A stretch of DNA of 64,000 nt, taken from contig NZ_PVSS01000004.1 in NCBI RefSeq assembly GCF_003025005.1, positions 1 through 64,000 on the forward strand, given 5' to 3'. How positions within the stretch are numbered: the first letter of the stretch is position 1; the number at the start of each line of letters is the position of its first letter. The position numbers and the translations under genes were made by a program. The DNA is from Brumimicrobium mesophilum (GTDB lineage: Bacteria > Bacteroidota > Bacteroidia > Flavobacteriales_D > Crocinitomicaceae). The notes under the pieces were generated by a model. That model searched no databases, had not been told where the DNA came from, and was given only the letters and a program-made list of their open reading frames with translations. This document shows, piece by piece, positions 19,001 through 26,733 of the stretch.

Positions 19001-19696
19001 AGCTTCAACGGGAATTCTTTTACCATTAATTTGGTTAACGTTTTCCCCTCTAATTACCACTTGGCCATTGTTCTTTAAATCATCAACATGGCTTTTCCAT
19101 TTTATCGGATCTTTTAAGGAGGCCTCAAAATCACTAACATAATAGTCCCTGACATTTCGAGGTTCAATTCCTAATCTATCACTCGCCACTTGATTGAGGT
19201 AATACATTCTACCATCTTCCTCTGCTATTTGAATGGCGTCTGAGTATTGGTCTATCATTTGTTGCTGTAACTGAAGGTGACTTTCTTCCTGAATGTGATG
19301 AATTTCCCTTCCCAGTTGATATACAACCTTGTTTAATTCAATAAACATCTCTCGGTTGAGTTGCTTCTTCCTTACTAATACTAACCATCCGTAATTATCT
19401 AATGAATAGCCATAGAAGTGCAAATCATCAATACATTTATATATTGGGTCATTTTTTTCAGGATCGATTGTATTGGAAAACGCATCAAAACTTGACAACC
19501 AATCTGACTTTGATTTTAGGTCTTGCGGAACAACAAAGGGCCATTCCTCATCTCGATAAATTGCAACTCCAAAACAGTTAAGCTTGCTTAGATACAAATT
19601 CAAAATAGAAGGTAAACTATTCTCTAAATTCTTCTCGACCCTTTGGTTAAGTGATATTTCTAATAATACCTTTATTTCTAATTTTTCTTTTTCCAT
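16076..19696 (-). CDS. Hybrid histidine kinase (PAS-PAS-GAF-PAS-HisKA-HATPase-REC-HPt)
   Basis: 1206 residues without clear membrane segments, so probably cytoplasmic. Order: N-terminal GAF-like region (about 10-115), PAS (about 148-255), PAS (about 268-382), GAF (about 395-560), PAS with a PAC motif (about 572-690), HisKA with H717 in ANMSHEIRTPLN, HATPase with N834 and the GTGLGMAI loop, receiver with D1006 in LVLMDIQMP, and a C-terminal HPt domain with H1152 in TAHKIKPS. All phosphorelay residues are present. It sits 102 bp after the sigma-54 activator gene on the same strand, so the two probably form one transcript. It likely controls the EPS units; the signal is unknown. Confidence 0.92.
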   Translation of the reverse strand: MEKEKLEIKVLLEISLNQRVEKNLENSLPSILNLYLSKLNCFGVAIYRDEEWPFVVPQDLKSKSDWLSSFDAFSNTIDPEKNDPIYKCIDDLHFYGYSLDNYGWLVLVRKKQLNREMFIELNKVVYQLGREIHHIQEESHLQLQQQMIDQYSDAIQIAEEDGRMYYLNQVASDRLGIEPRNVRDYYVSDFEASLKDPIKWKSHVDDLKNNGQVVIRGENVNQINGKRIPVEATVNYIEVNSKGFIIANIRDISKNIKQEKALTDTNQKLESIFNKMTDVVWSVSLPDYNLIFITPSFKSLYESNFDSNLSEEQYWKEVILPEDELIVDNIKQQIEKTGSFNVNYKITTSNGEKKCLRNKGKIIRDENNNPNRIDGVIIDITQQSLTLETLDQELALQESLIDIASTYINLDPKDVENTINNSLKKMGLFVSADRAYIFDYDFNKKTTSNTYEWCNDGIDPEIENLQDMPIEFFPQWVEKHQQGEAFYVPNVEELTEEKDQGLKEIIASQGIKSLIAIPMFDGQELLGFVGFDSVKKLHKYSDKEQRLLQLFGEMLINIRNRQKWENKLTIQEEKYRNITSNMNLGLLEVDLDNVIIFANQSFCEMSGYSVDELKGRNAEAVFLNEKQQEILRANRESKGLTLYDSYEVEVTVKKGNPHWWFVTVAPNYNDKGQLVGNIGVHLDITDQKILEQELAKAKNFAEAAAKAKELFLANMSHEIRTPLNVIIGMIRQLAKENLTIDQVFYVKQSESSAKHLLTILNNVLDIAKIESGDMEIVTKPFSPSALAYNVHSIMYSQAIEKNLDFKINISSEIKPVLEGDETRLRQVLINLLGNSIKFTDKGSIVLSVDCIEENENTQSLKFDITDTGIGMSEDFVTRIFDKFSQEQNTAVRQYEGTGLGMAISNDLIKLMGGKMHVESTKSVGTTCSFTLTLPIGDQELLVSKSKRIEAQSFRGMKALLVEDNEMNRFIAIQSLDYLGFETTEAENGKIAIDKIKNENFNLVLMDIQMPIMDGVEATTYIREKLKIDTPIIALTANAFKHDIDLYLSKGMNDFITKPYDEQDFFVKIEHVLNLAFTNKINNGKNLENNTSAFRESIPQLYDLSTIEKMSRGNQEFVQKMISIFISIAKENTEILKKALDENDMTTIEKTAHKIKPSIDQMGITSLKDLVRKLEKIESLETNPQEVKKMVNQLTDTLSKIVNELDE

Positions 19697-19798
19697 TGTT
19701 CTACAACTAAAATTTTATTGATTGTTTTAAGAACTGAATCCTTTTGTATTAATTCTAAACCTTCAATAATTATATTTTTATCTGCTTAATATTGGTTT

Positions 19799-21154
19799 CT
19801 ATTTACGACTGATTTCACCACCTTTAATAAGGTTATAAATTTTCGATTTTCCGATATCAAGTTTGTCAGCAACTACAAGTACGTTATCGTCATATTTCTC
19901 CAGATAATGTGATATAATCTCAACTTCGTAGGCTTTTAGTGTTTTTTCTTTATCTGAATAAGGATTGGAATTCGTGACTTCATAAAAAGTTAAATCTTTT
20001 GCTTCGATGGTATTATCGTCTGCCATAACGCAAGCCAAATCAATGGCTGCCTTCAATTCTCTCACATTCCCAGGCCAATCATATTTTTGCAATTTACTTT
20101 TCGCTTCACCATTTAATTTTAAAGGTTTTACCTTATTCAATTTTGAATATTCATCAATGAAATATTTACTCAAAATTATTATGTCCTGATCTCTTTTCCT
20201 CAGTGGAGGAAGTTCAATAGGTAGTCCAACAGTACGAAAAAACAAATCTTCTCTAAAATTTCCTTCTTTGATTTCTTCTGGCAAATTTCTATGTGTCGCT
20301 GAAATCAATCGAATATCAACTTTTATGGGTTTATTCCCACCTACACGAACAACTTCTCTTTCTTGTAAAACCCTTAGCAATTTACTCTGGAGAGTTAGGT
20401 CCATTTCACCAATTTCATCTAAGAATAGAGTACCGCCTTGCGCTTGTTCAAATTTTCCAATTTTAGTTCCTGTGGCTCCAGTAAATGCACCTTTTTCATG
20501 ACCAAATAATTCCGATTCAGCGAGTTCTTTTGGAATAGCTCCCATATTCACTGCTACAAATGGCTTTTTTCTCCTGCCACTATTGAAATGAATTGCTTTA
20601 GCATATACTTCTTTTCCAGTTCCTGTTTCTCCTGAAATTGAAACATTTATATTTGAATTTATGGCTTTTTGTAGTAGTTTGAAAGTGTTTTTAATCGCTT
20701 GACTCTGTCCAATTATTGTGTTTTCAAAACTATATTTTTGACCTAATTGTTCTTTAAGTTCTTCTACTTCTTGGCGTAAATTTAAGTTCTCACGTATGTT
20801 AATGATGGACTTCCAAAGTTGGTCTTTGGTGTGGTCATCTTTAATTATGTAGTCTTTTGCTCCTGCTTTTAATAATTCTACCGCCACGCTAATTTTTTCC
20901 TGGGCACTAATTACGATTACAGGCAAATTGACATTAAACGACTTAATTTCTTTGAGCAACTCTTTACCGGTTAGATCGGGCAAGCCAAAATCCATACAAA
21001 TCAAATCTGGTTTCTTATATAGATTACTTATAAGTTCCTTTCCTGATGTGAAAAGTTCAATTTCATAGTCTGGATTCATACTTAAATGGTGTTTAAGTAT
21101 TTGACTATACCAGGGGTCATCTTCTACAATTTGTATTTTGAAATTTTGTTTCAT
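19799..21154 (-). CDS. NtrC-class sigma-54-dependent response regulator
   Basis: 451 residues. The receiver (1-120) has D12/D13, phospho-acceptor D55 (LICMDFGLPD) and the VISA switch. The AAA+ domain (about 143-370) has Walker A GETGTGKE (175-182), the sigma-54 contact loop GAFTGA (222-227), Walker B LFLDEIGE and an arginine-rich second region. A Fis-type HTH closes it (VADKLDIGKSKIYNLIKGG). It would open sigma-54 promoters when phosphorylated, most plausibly by the kinase encoded next to it. Its presence beside three EPS promoters with shared upstream repeats makes it the prime candidate for their activator (inference). Confidence 0.94.
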   Translation of the reverse strand: MKQNFKIQIVEDDPWYSQILKHHLSMNPDYEIELFTSGKELISNLYKKPDLICMDFGLPDLTGKELLKEIKSFNVNLPVIVISAQEKISVAVELLKAGAKDYIIKDDHTKDQLWKSIINIRENLNLRQEVEELKEQLGQKYSFENTIIGQSQAIKNTFKLLQKAINSNINVSISGETGTGKEVYAKAIHFNSGRRKKPFVAVNMGAIPKELAESELFGHEKGAFTGATGTKIGKFEQAQGGTLFLDEIGEMDLTLQSKLLRVLQEREVVRVGGNKPIKVDIRLISATHRNLPEEIKEGNFREDLFFRTVGLPIELPPLRKRDQDIIILSKYFIDEYSKLNKVKPLKLNGEAKSKLQKYDWPGNVRELKAAIDLACVMADDNTIEAKDLTFYEVTNSNPYSDKEKTLKAYEVEIISHYLEKYDDNVLVVADKLDIGKSKIYNLIKGGEISRK

Positions 21155-21594
21155 TTAGTAGTACTATTCAAATTAATTAATTCAAAAAAGTATGCTTTAA
21201 CTTCGCTAACTTAAAATAAATAAGTTATCCTTTTCAGGATAAAAATAACAAAAAATAATAGAGTTTTCAGTTTAAGAATTACGATTACTTAAAAGGAATT
21301 GAATAATGATTTGAAGATAATAGGATTATATACTAAAAAAATATTTCATCACCATTTAATACCAATTAACAGGTAAGACTGTATGTTCAATTAAAGTGGA
21401 AGTGAACCAATGTAAATAATTTGGCTATTAAATTGCAAAGTGGTGTTTTATATGTAACTTATCACAGTTTTAAATTTCAAATTAAATTTGGTAAGAGAAC
21501 CAATAAGGTTGTATTATCTAAAGTTTTTCTACCATAATTTTTGTTTAGCTCACTTTAGGGCTAAACCAATTCGTAATTTGAAATTCTTAATTGA
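21155..21594. other. AT-rich intergenic stretch
   Basis: 440 bp without a plausible gene. It holds the upstream region of the sigma-54 activator gene, a small hairpin TTATCC/GGATAA at 21225-21242, and a 7-bp stem GTTTAGC/GCTAAAC at 21543-21566 near the prfC stop that lacks a T run. The TTCCA inverted repeat of the EPS promoters is not present here, so autoregulation through that site is not supported. Confidence 0.6.
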
Positions 21595-23184
21595 TTACTT
21601 CACCTTAAACTCACTTGTCTTGTGGAATGTAATTTCTGGATAATCTCTTTCTGCCATTTCTAATAAGAAAGAAGTTTCAGCTAAAAATACTAAGTTTTCG
21701 TCTTTATCTTTTGCAATACTCCCAACTTTAGCTCTAGTGAATTTCTCAATTTCAGCTGGCTTGTCTGATGTTATCCAACAAGCTTTGTGGTAATTTAAAG
21801 GAGTGAAAGAACATTTTGCTCCATATTCATGCAATAAACGATATAAAATAACCTCAAACTGAAGTTGACCAACCGTACCAACGATCTTTCTACTACCTGG
21901 TTCTTGAATAAACATTTGAGCAACCCCTTCATCCATTAATTGACGAATTCCTTTCTCTAATTGCTTAGACTTCATTGGGTCATCATTTCTTAATTCTTGG
22001 AAGAATTCTGGTGAGAATGATGGAATACCTACAAAATTAAAGTCCTTTCCTTCTGTAAGTGTATCTCCAATCTTAAAATTACTAGAATCATAAAGTCCAA
22101 TTACATCTCCTGGGTAGGCTTCGTCGACAATGCTTTTGTCTTGGGCCATAAATGAAGTTGGATTGGCAAATTTCATCTTTTTTGAATTCCTTACGTGCTT
22201 GTAAAAAGTGTTTCTTTCGAATTTCCCTGATACTATGCGCAAGAATGCAATTCTATCTCTGTGATTTGGATCTAAATTCGCGTGAATTTTAAATACAAAT
22301 CCTGAAAATTTTGAATTTTCCGGCTCAATAAATCCTTCATCTGTATCTCTTCCACGTGGAGAAGGTGAAATTTCAACGAAAGCTTCAAGTAATTCACGAA
22401 CACCAAAGTTGTTTACCGCACTTCCGAAGAATACAGGAGCAACTTTTCCGCTTAAATAATCTTCTTGATTAAATGGGTCATAAACACCATCTACCAATTC
22501 AACCTCGTCACGTAATTCTCCAGCAGCTTTTTCTCCTATTATTTCATCCAATTGAGGGTCTGTTAAATCACTGAACTTAATTAATTCCTCACTAATATTC
22601 GTTTTATTTCCATCAAATAAACTCAATTCATGCTTATACATGTTGTAAACACCTTTGAATTCATCTCCCATTCCAATTGGCCATGCTAATGGACGAACGT
22701 TGATGTCTAGTTTTTGTTCAATTTCATCCAAAACGTCAAATGCATCCTTACCATATCGATCCATTTTATTAATGAAAATGATCACAGGTGTATTCCTCAT
22801 TCGACAAACTTCCATTAGTTTCTCGGTTTGACTTTCAACACCGCTGGCATTGTCAATCACTAAAATTACACTATCTACTGCTGTTAATGTGCGGTAGGTG
22901 TCTTCAGCGAAATCCTTGTGACCAGGAGTATCAAGAATATTTATGTGTTTGTTTCGATAGTCAAAAGCCATTACGGAAGTAGCAACAGAGATTCCACGCT
23001 GCTTCTCAATTTCCATGAAATCGGAAGTCGCTGTTTTCTTAATTTTGTTACTTTTTACCGCTCCTGCAGTTTGAATTGCCCCACCAAAAAGTAAGAGTTT
23101 TTCAGTTAATGTCGTTTTACCGGCATCAGGATGGGCAATAATTCCAAACGTACGTCTTTTTTCTATCTCTTTTTGATTCGTCAT
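21595..23184 (-). CDS. prfC: Peptide chain release factor 3
   Basis: 529 residues, the same length as E. coli RF3. The GTPase motifs are complete: G1 AHPDAGKT (17-24), the switch region [13 protein letters not shown]3 DTPGH (85-89) and G4 NKMD (139-142). [11 protein letters not shown] and the C-terminal [21 protein letters not shown] block separate it from EF-G. RF3 is the translational GTPase that removes RF1/RF2 from the ribosome after peptide release. The ATG at 23184 is followed at once by the conserved N-terminus. It is divergent from the L,D-transpeptidase gene with closely spaced promoters between them. Confidence 0.96.
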   Translation of the reverse strand: MTNQKEIEKRRTFGIIAHPDAGKTTLTEKLLLFGGAIQTAGAVKSNKIKKTATSDFMEIEKQRGISVATSVMAFDYRNKHINILDTPGHKDFAEDTYRTLTAVDSVILVIDNASGVESQTEKLMEVCRMRNTPVIIFINKMDRYGKDAFDVLDEIEQKLDINVRPLAWPIGMGDEFKGVYNMYKHELSLFDGNKTNISEELIKFSDLTDPQLDEIIGEKAAGELRDEVELVDGVYDPFNQEDYLSGKVAPVFFGSAVNNFGVRELLEAFVEISPSPRGRDTDEGFIEPENSKFSGFVFKIHANLDPNHRDRIAFLRIVSGKFERNTFYKHVRNSKKMKFANPTSFMAQDKSIVDEAYPGDVIGLYDSSNFKIGDTLTEGKDFNFVGIPSFSPEFFQELRNDDPMKSKQLEKGIRQLMDEGVAQMFIQEPGSRKIVGTVGQLQFEVILYRLLHEYGAKCSFTPLNYHKACWITSDKPAEIEKFTRAKVGSIAKDKDENLVFLAETSFLLEMAERDYPEITFHKTSEFKVK

Positions 23185-23235
23185 AAATATCAGGACATTA
23201 GTCGAATACGTGAAAATAGTATTCTAATTCGTGCG

Positions 23236-23263
23236 CAAATGTAGTGACAATTTATTATTTTTG
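23236..23263. promoter_or_regulatory. Back-to-back divergent -7 elements (prfC / L,D-transpeptidase)
   Basis: Two Bacteroidota -7 boxes (TAnnTTTG) face away from each other: TACATTTG on the minus strand (23243 to 23236) towards prfC and TATTTTTG on the plus strand (23256-23263) towards the gene at 23271. Only 12 bp separate them, so polymerases on the two promoters should compete. The matching -33 boxes are weak. Confidence 0.5.
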
Positions 23264-23270
23264 CTGCGCT

Positions 23271-24059
23271 ATGTTAAATAAAAAACCCCTTCAAACATTT
23301 GCATTTCTTGGTGTGATGGTATTTTTTTTAGGTTTTACAAGAGAAAAAACCAGTCAAAATTATTATGTCCCTTTTCATAATATAGATAGTCTTGAAATGG
23401 AAAAAACAAAAATGAAATCTTCAGTTTCTAATAACTGGGACCAATTTGTAATTTCAAGCTATGATTGTTTAGCTGACACTTCATTGTCATTTGATGCTTT
23501 TAGCAATGGATTAAAAGGTTATTATGTTTTAAAAGAGAAAGGATCCCTTAAGCAGGAAAACGTATTGACAATTGTGGATTTTACTCAACATTCCTCAAAG
23601 GAGAGAATGTACCTTATAGATATGAACTCATTTAAAGTGATCAAAAGGTCATTGTGTTCACATGGGAAAAATACTGGGTCAGCTATGGCAACTCAATTCT
23701 CTAATACGAATGGAAGTTTACAAAGTAGTTTAGGTTTTTTCCTTACTGCTGAAACTTATTCTGGAAAGTTTGACTATGCGATGCGCTTGGATGGATTAGA
23801 AAATGTAAATTCTCGTGCTCGTGAACGCGGAATAGTAGTTCACGGTGCAAATTATGCAACAACATCATTTTTGGAAAGAAATGGGGGAGTGCTGGGGAGA
23901 AGTTATGGTTGTCCAGCTTTACCAAAGGAGGAAGCATCTGAAATTATTGATGAAATCAAAGAAGGGAGTTGTTTCTTTATTTACTCCAATGACCTAAACT
24001 ATTTAGAAAGTTCACAAATTATCAACGGAAAGATTTATTTGTCGGTTGTTGAAGCATAA
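23271..24059 (+). CDS. Murein L,D-transpeptidase catalytic domain protein (YkuD_2 type)
   Basis: 262 residues from the ATG at 23271, which follows a -7 promoter box by 7 bp. An earlier TTG at 23244 would lie upstream of that box. A hydrophobic N-terminus (LQTFAFLGVMVFFLGF) directs export. The C-terminal half carries the family signature IVVHGANYATT..LERNGGVLGRSYGCPALP, with catalytic Cys in SYGCPA and the partner His in VHGA. Proteins of this Bacteroidota family are thought to act on peptidoglycan cross-links or anchor proteins in the periplasm. The predicted -7 box leaves only a very short leader. Confidence 0.85.
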   Translation: MLNKKPLQTFAFLGVMVFFLGFTREKTSQNYYVPFHNIDSLEMEKTKMKSSVSNNWDQFVISSYDCLADTSLSFDAFSNGLKGYYVLKEKGSLKQENVLTIVDFTQHSSKERMYLIDMNSFKVIKRSLCSHGKNTGSAMATQFSNTNGSLQSSLGFFLTAETYSGKFDYAMRLDGLENVNSRARERGIVVHGANYATTSFLERNGGVLGRSYGCPALPKEEASEIIDEIKEGSCFFIYSNDLNYLESSQIINGKIYLSVVEA

Positions 24060-24298
24060 AAAAATCATTTAGCTGCCTTTTAATGCCATGAACAAGAGGT
24101 GAGGTAGCGTATGAATATTTGAAAAACATCAAAATACTGAAGAATTTCAATAATGGGTAAGGCTGTTAAGCTTTATTCTGAATAGACGTTTTTTTGTTTA
24201 AGCACTTGTTTGTGTGGTGTTTATAGGGTGTTGTTAGATTTTTGAATATGAACAGATTGTTAATTTTAAAAATAATTCAAAGAATTATTGTTTTTAAC

Positions 24299-24329
24299 TT
24301 GGATACTGCGAAGTGAAGAACTACATTTG
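24299..24329 (+). promoter_or_regulatory. Bacteroidota-type promoter of the cold-shock gene
   Basis: TTG at 24299-24301, a 20-bp spacer and TACATTTG at 24322-24329 match the -33/-7 consensus of the phylum. The ATG of the cold-shock gene follows at 24356, leaving a leader of roughly 20 nt, short for a cold-shock mRNA thermosensor. Confidence 0.7.
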
Positions 24330-24355
24330 TGCTTTATATTTTTAATTATTTTATT

Positions 24356-24547
24356 ATGCCACAAGGAACAGTTAAGTTTTTTAACACAGAGAAAGGATTC
24401 GGTTTTATCGTACCGGAAGATGGAAATGATGTATTCGTTCACGCGAATGGATTAATCGACGAAATTCGTGAAGACGATAAAGTTGAGTTCGACATCGAAG
24501 AGGGAAGAAAAGGATTAAACGCTGTTAACGTTAAAGTTATCGGTTAA
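24356..24547 (+). CDS. Cold-shock domain protein (CspA family)
   Basis: 63 residues forming one cold-shock OB fold. KFFNTEKGFGFIVPEDG contains RNP1 (KGFGFI) and NDVFVHANGL contains RNP2 (VFVHA). It is a single-stranded nucleic-acid binding protein that melts RNA secondary structure. The start is the ATG at 24356 (MPQGTVKFF), the universal family N-terminus, rather than an in-frame codon at 24329 lying inside the -7 box region. It is a single-gene unit with its own promoter and strong terminator. Only 63 residues long, it carries no extra C-terminal domain. Confidence 0.95.
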   Translation: MPQGTVKFFNTEKGFGFIVPEDGNDVFVHANGLIDEIREDDKVEFDIEEGRKGLNAVNVKVIG

Positions 24548-24570
24548 TTATAATTTGCTTTAAGTACTCT

Positions 24571-24606
24571 AAAGGGTTATCGTTTTACGATAGCCCTTTA
24601 TTTTTG
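24571..24606 (+). terminator. Rho-independent terminator of the cold-shock gene
   Basis: A 13-bp stem with one G-T wobble (AAAGGGTTATCGT at 24571-24583, ACGATAGCCCTTT at 24587-24599) with a short T loop and a TATTTTT tail, 24 bp after the stop codon. Confidence 0.88.
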
Positions 24607-24817
24607 CGTCAACTTTTTTGTTAGAATGGGATTAGTAATTGTCTGAATAGTGCTCTTATCAATATTTTGAGTATTTCTGAATCAACTGCTATCAATAGTT
24701 GTAGTCGTTATAACCGTTAATTATTTTGTGATTTTAGTGCGTTTATTAATTTGTATGTCCGCATAATCTTTTTCTATCTTTTATTTAAAACCATTCTAAT
24801 TAAGAAGATAAAAATCT

Positions 24818-24825
24818 TATCTTTG
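24818..24825 (+). promoter_or_regulatory. -7 box almost touching the start codon of the NarL-type gene
   Basis: TATCTTTG at 24818-24825 is a full match to TAnnTTTG and ends 4 bp before the ATG at 24830. Transcription from it would begin at or beside the A of the start codon, so the mRNA would be leaderless. No good -33 box is seen. Confidence 0.45.
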
Positions 24826-24829
24826 TCAC

Positions 24830-25504
24830 ATGAAAGTTATCATAGCAGACAGTAATGATATTGTACGAGTAGGTTTACGATCTATCTTGGCTAACGATTC
24901 TAATATAGAAGTCGTATGTGAAGTAGTTTCAAGTGAGCAATTCCTTGAACAATTGAAATCCACTGAAGCAGATGTTGCTTTGCTGGATTATACTGCTCCA
25001 GGTTTTACAATTGATGTTATTCCTAAGGCATTAAATGTGAATAAAAGGTTGAAAATCGTAGCTATTACCCCCGAGCAAAATGCTTCTGTTATATTGGATG
25101 CGTTGAAATCAGGAGTTATGAGTTACATTAAGAAGGATTGCGATATCCCAGAAATTTTAGCTTCTGTAAAGGAAACCGCTGGAGGAAATAAGTTTTTCTG
25201 TGGTCAAATTTTGGACAGCATAAGAAAATCCTCTATTGATGTTGAACACTTAGAGAGTGAAAACTTCTCTTGTGAACCGGTTTTGCTTTCTGAAAGAGAG
25301 TTGGAAATCATAAAATACATTGCAGAAGGAAATACAAATGCTCAAATTGCCGATGTACTTTGTTTAAGTCCACATACTATTACAACACATAGAAAAAATA
25401 TTATGGCAAAGTTAGGAACGAAAAACACCGCTGGAATTGTGATGTATGCAGTGAAATCGAATTTGGTGAGTCCAAATAAGTTTTTGTTTAGCAGGGAAAG
25501 CTGA
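24830..25504 (+). CDS. NarL/FixJ-family response regulator
   Basis: 224 residues with a receiver domain (acidic residues near IIADSND, phospho-acceptor D53 in ALLDYTAPG, K in SYIKKDCD) and a C-terminal LuxR-type HTH (LSERELEIIKYIAEGNTNAQIADVLCLSPHTITTHRKNIMAKLG). It is a DNA-binding transcription factor controlled by phosphorylation. No histidine kinase gene is adjacent, so the partner is elsewhere. The second acidic-pocket position reads Asp-Ser-Asn-Asp rather than the usual Asp-Asp pair. It is a single gene, and a -7 box only 4 bp upstream of the ATG suggests a leaderless transcript. Confidence 0.9.
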   Translation: MKVIIADSNDIVRVGLRSILANDSNIEVVCEVVSSEQFLEQLKSTEADVALLDYTAPGFTIDVIPKALNVNKRLKIVAITPEQNASVILDALKSGVMSYIKKDCDIPEILASVKETAGGNKFFCGQILDSIRKSSIDVEHLESENFSCEPVLLSERELEIIKYIAEGNTNAQIADVLCLSPHTITTHRKNIMAKLGTKNTAGIVMYAVKSNLVSPNKFLFSRES

Positions 25505-25659
25505 AAGATAATTGATGATTCAACATTTGTATCCTACAAGTAGAGGGGTGATTCATTAGTGTTTAAATGTTTTGATTATCAAAATGTTCTGTACTTGTAT
25601 TCAAGTGTTTGTTTAAGTTTTTACCGCTGACTTTTGATTCAAAATTGAAATTTCAAAAT

Positions 25660-26247
25660 ATGTATTGTCGTTTTAAATTATTATTCGTTTTACCAATATT
25701 TACTTTGTTTAATATGAGCATTTTATCACAGTCGAATGATTCACTTCCTTATCGAGAAATTCCAAATCATCCAGAAAACTTCAGTGCTGGAGGAGTGGCC
25801 GCTAGGATCATGGACGGACTTGGATTTAGGTTTTATTGGGCCACTGATGGTTTGAGAAATGAAGATTTAATTTATAAACCCAGTGGAGATTCTCGCAGCG
25901 TAGATGAAACGATCGATCATATTTTATCTATGACCAACATGGTTGTTTTTTCGGTTTGTAAAATTAAGAATGAAAGAAATGTTGAATCGACTTTTGAAGA
26001 AAAAAGAGCGCAAATTTTGAATAATATTAAGTCTGTTAGTGATGTTTTGTTAACGAGCAGCTCAGAAGATTTTGAAAATTACAATATTGTTTTACGAAAT
26101 GGTGATACTCTTCCATTTTGGTATTTTATCAACGGTCAAATTTCAGATTGTATTTGGCATTGTGGTCAAATTTCATCTTTTAGAAGAATAACTGGAAACC
26201 CTTTAAATGCTAATGCGAGTATGTTTAAAGGAGAGGTTAGGGATTAA
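25660..26247 (+). CDS. Secreted DinB-like protein
   Basis: About 195 residues from the ATG at 25660, which opens a signal peptide (FKLLFVLPIFTLFNMSILSQS). An upstream in-frame ATG at 25609 adds a non-hydrophobic leader and is less likely. The mature part has the four-helix DinB layout: ARIMDGLGFRFYWATDGL, DETIDHILSMTNMV with a metal-type His, and a late WHCGQISSFRRITGNP with a second His. DinB-fold proteins bind a metal, and many are thiol S-transferases, but a periplasmic form has no assigned reaction. It stands alone, followed by a repeat-rich spacer. Confidence 0.65.
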   Translation: MYCRFKLLFVLPIFTLFNMSILSQSNDSLPYREIPNHPENFSAGGVAARIMDGLGFRFYWATDGLRNEDLIYKPSGDSRSVDETIDHILSMTNMVVFSVCKIKNERNVESTFEEKRAQILNNIKSVSDVLLTSSSEDFENYNIVLRNGDTLPFWYFINGQISDCIWHCGQISSFRRITGNPLNANASMFKGEVRD

Positions 26248-26366
26248 ATCATTTCTGGAACTTCATATTGTGTGTAAACACAATGTTTTTTTTCAAGAAT
26301 TGTGTGAATTCAATCACGTCAACTCTAATGCTGTCCAAAACGTAGATATTTTGAACAAGTAAATCA

Positions 26367-26499
26367 CGTCAGTTCGAGTGCCGGAGCAAAGCGGAGGTGT
26401 ATCGAGAACAAGTGAAAATCTAGTAGGGATTACTCTTGTTCTCGATACAAATTCTTACGCCCGAATGTTATCGGTAGTAAGAATTCACTCGAACTGACG
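26367..26499. repeat. Nested palindromic intergenic repeat, full copy
   Basis: A 133-bp element bounded by 14-bp inverted repeats (CGTCAGTTCGAGTG at 26367-26380, CACTCGAACTGACG at 26486-26499). Inside lie a second 14-bp pair (GTATCGAGAACAAG at 26399-26412, CTTGTTCTCGATAC at 26435-26448) and a third 8-bp pair (ATTCTTAC at 26451-26458, GTAAGAAT at 26477-26484). A related half copy occurs at 29786, and a degenerate left end may precede it near 26317. No coding capacity. It looks like a MITE or REP-type element. Confidence 0.8.
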
Positions 26500-26569
26500 A
26501 TGGCTGATACAAATTCCTTACTTTCTATTATTTTAATTTGTGTAGGTCGTTTGTTTAAGCCCCGACGGA

Positions 26570-26700
26570 GCTGAATAGCCTAATGAACTCTTTTGCTAAT
26601 TTTTACTGAATGTTTGTAGAGCGACCAATGGAATGCTCTTATACCATTTTAGTAAAAAAGTAACAGAGGAGTTAGCTTGGAAGTGAAGACGGATAAAGGC
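26570..26700. other. Imperfect palindromic spacer upstream of the mpl stop
   Basis: The spacer holds AGAGC/GCTCT (26617-26621, 26637-26641) nested in loosely matched arms CTAA..ACTC..TTTTTACT (about 26580-26609) and AGTAAAAAAG..GAGTTAG (about 26650-26674). It could fold as a long hairpin. No gene or T-tract terminator is recognised, and its nature is uncertain. Confidence 0.3.
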
Positions 26701-26733
26701 TCCCTAACCTAACTTAACTTAAGGCTAATTTTA

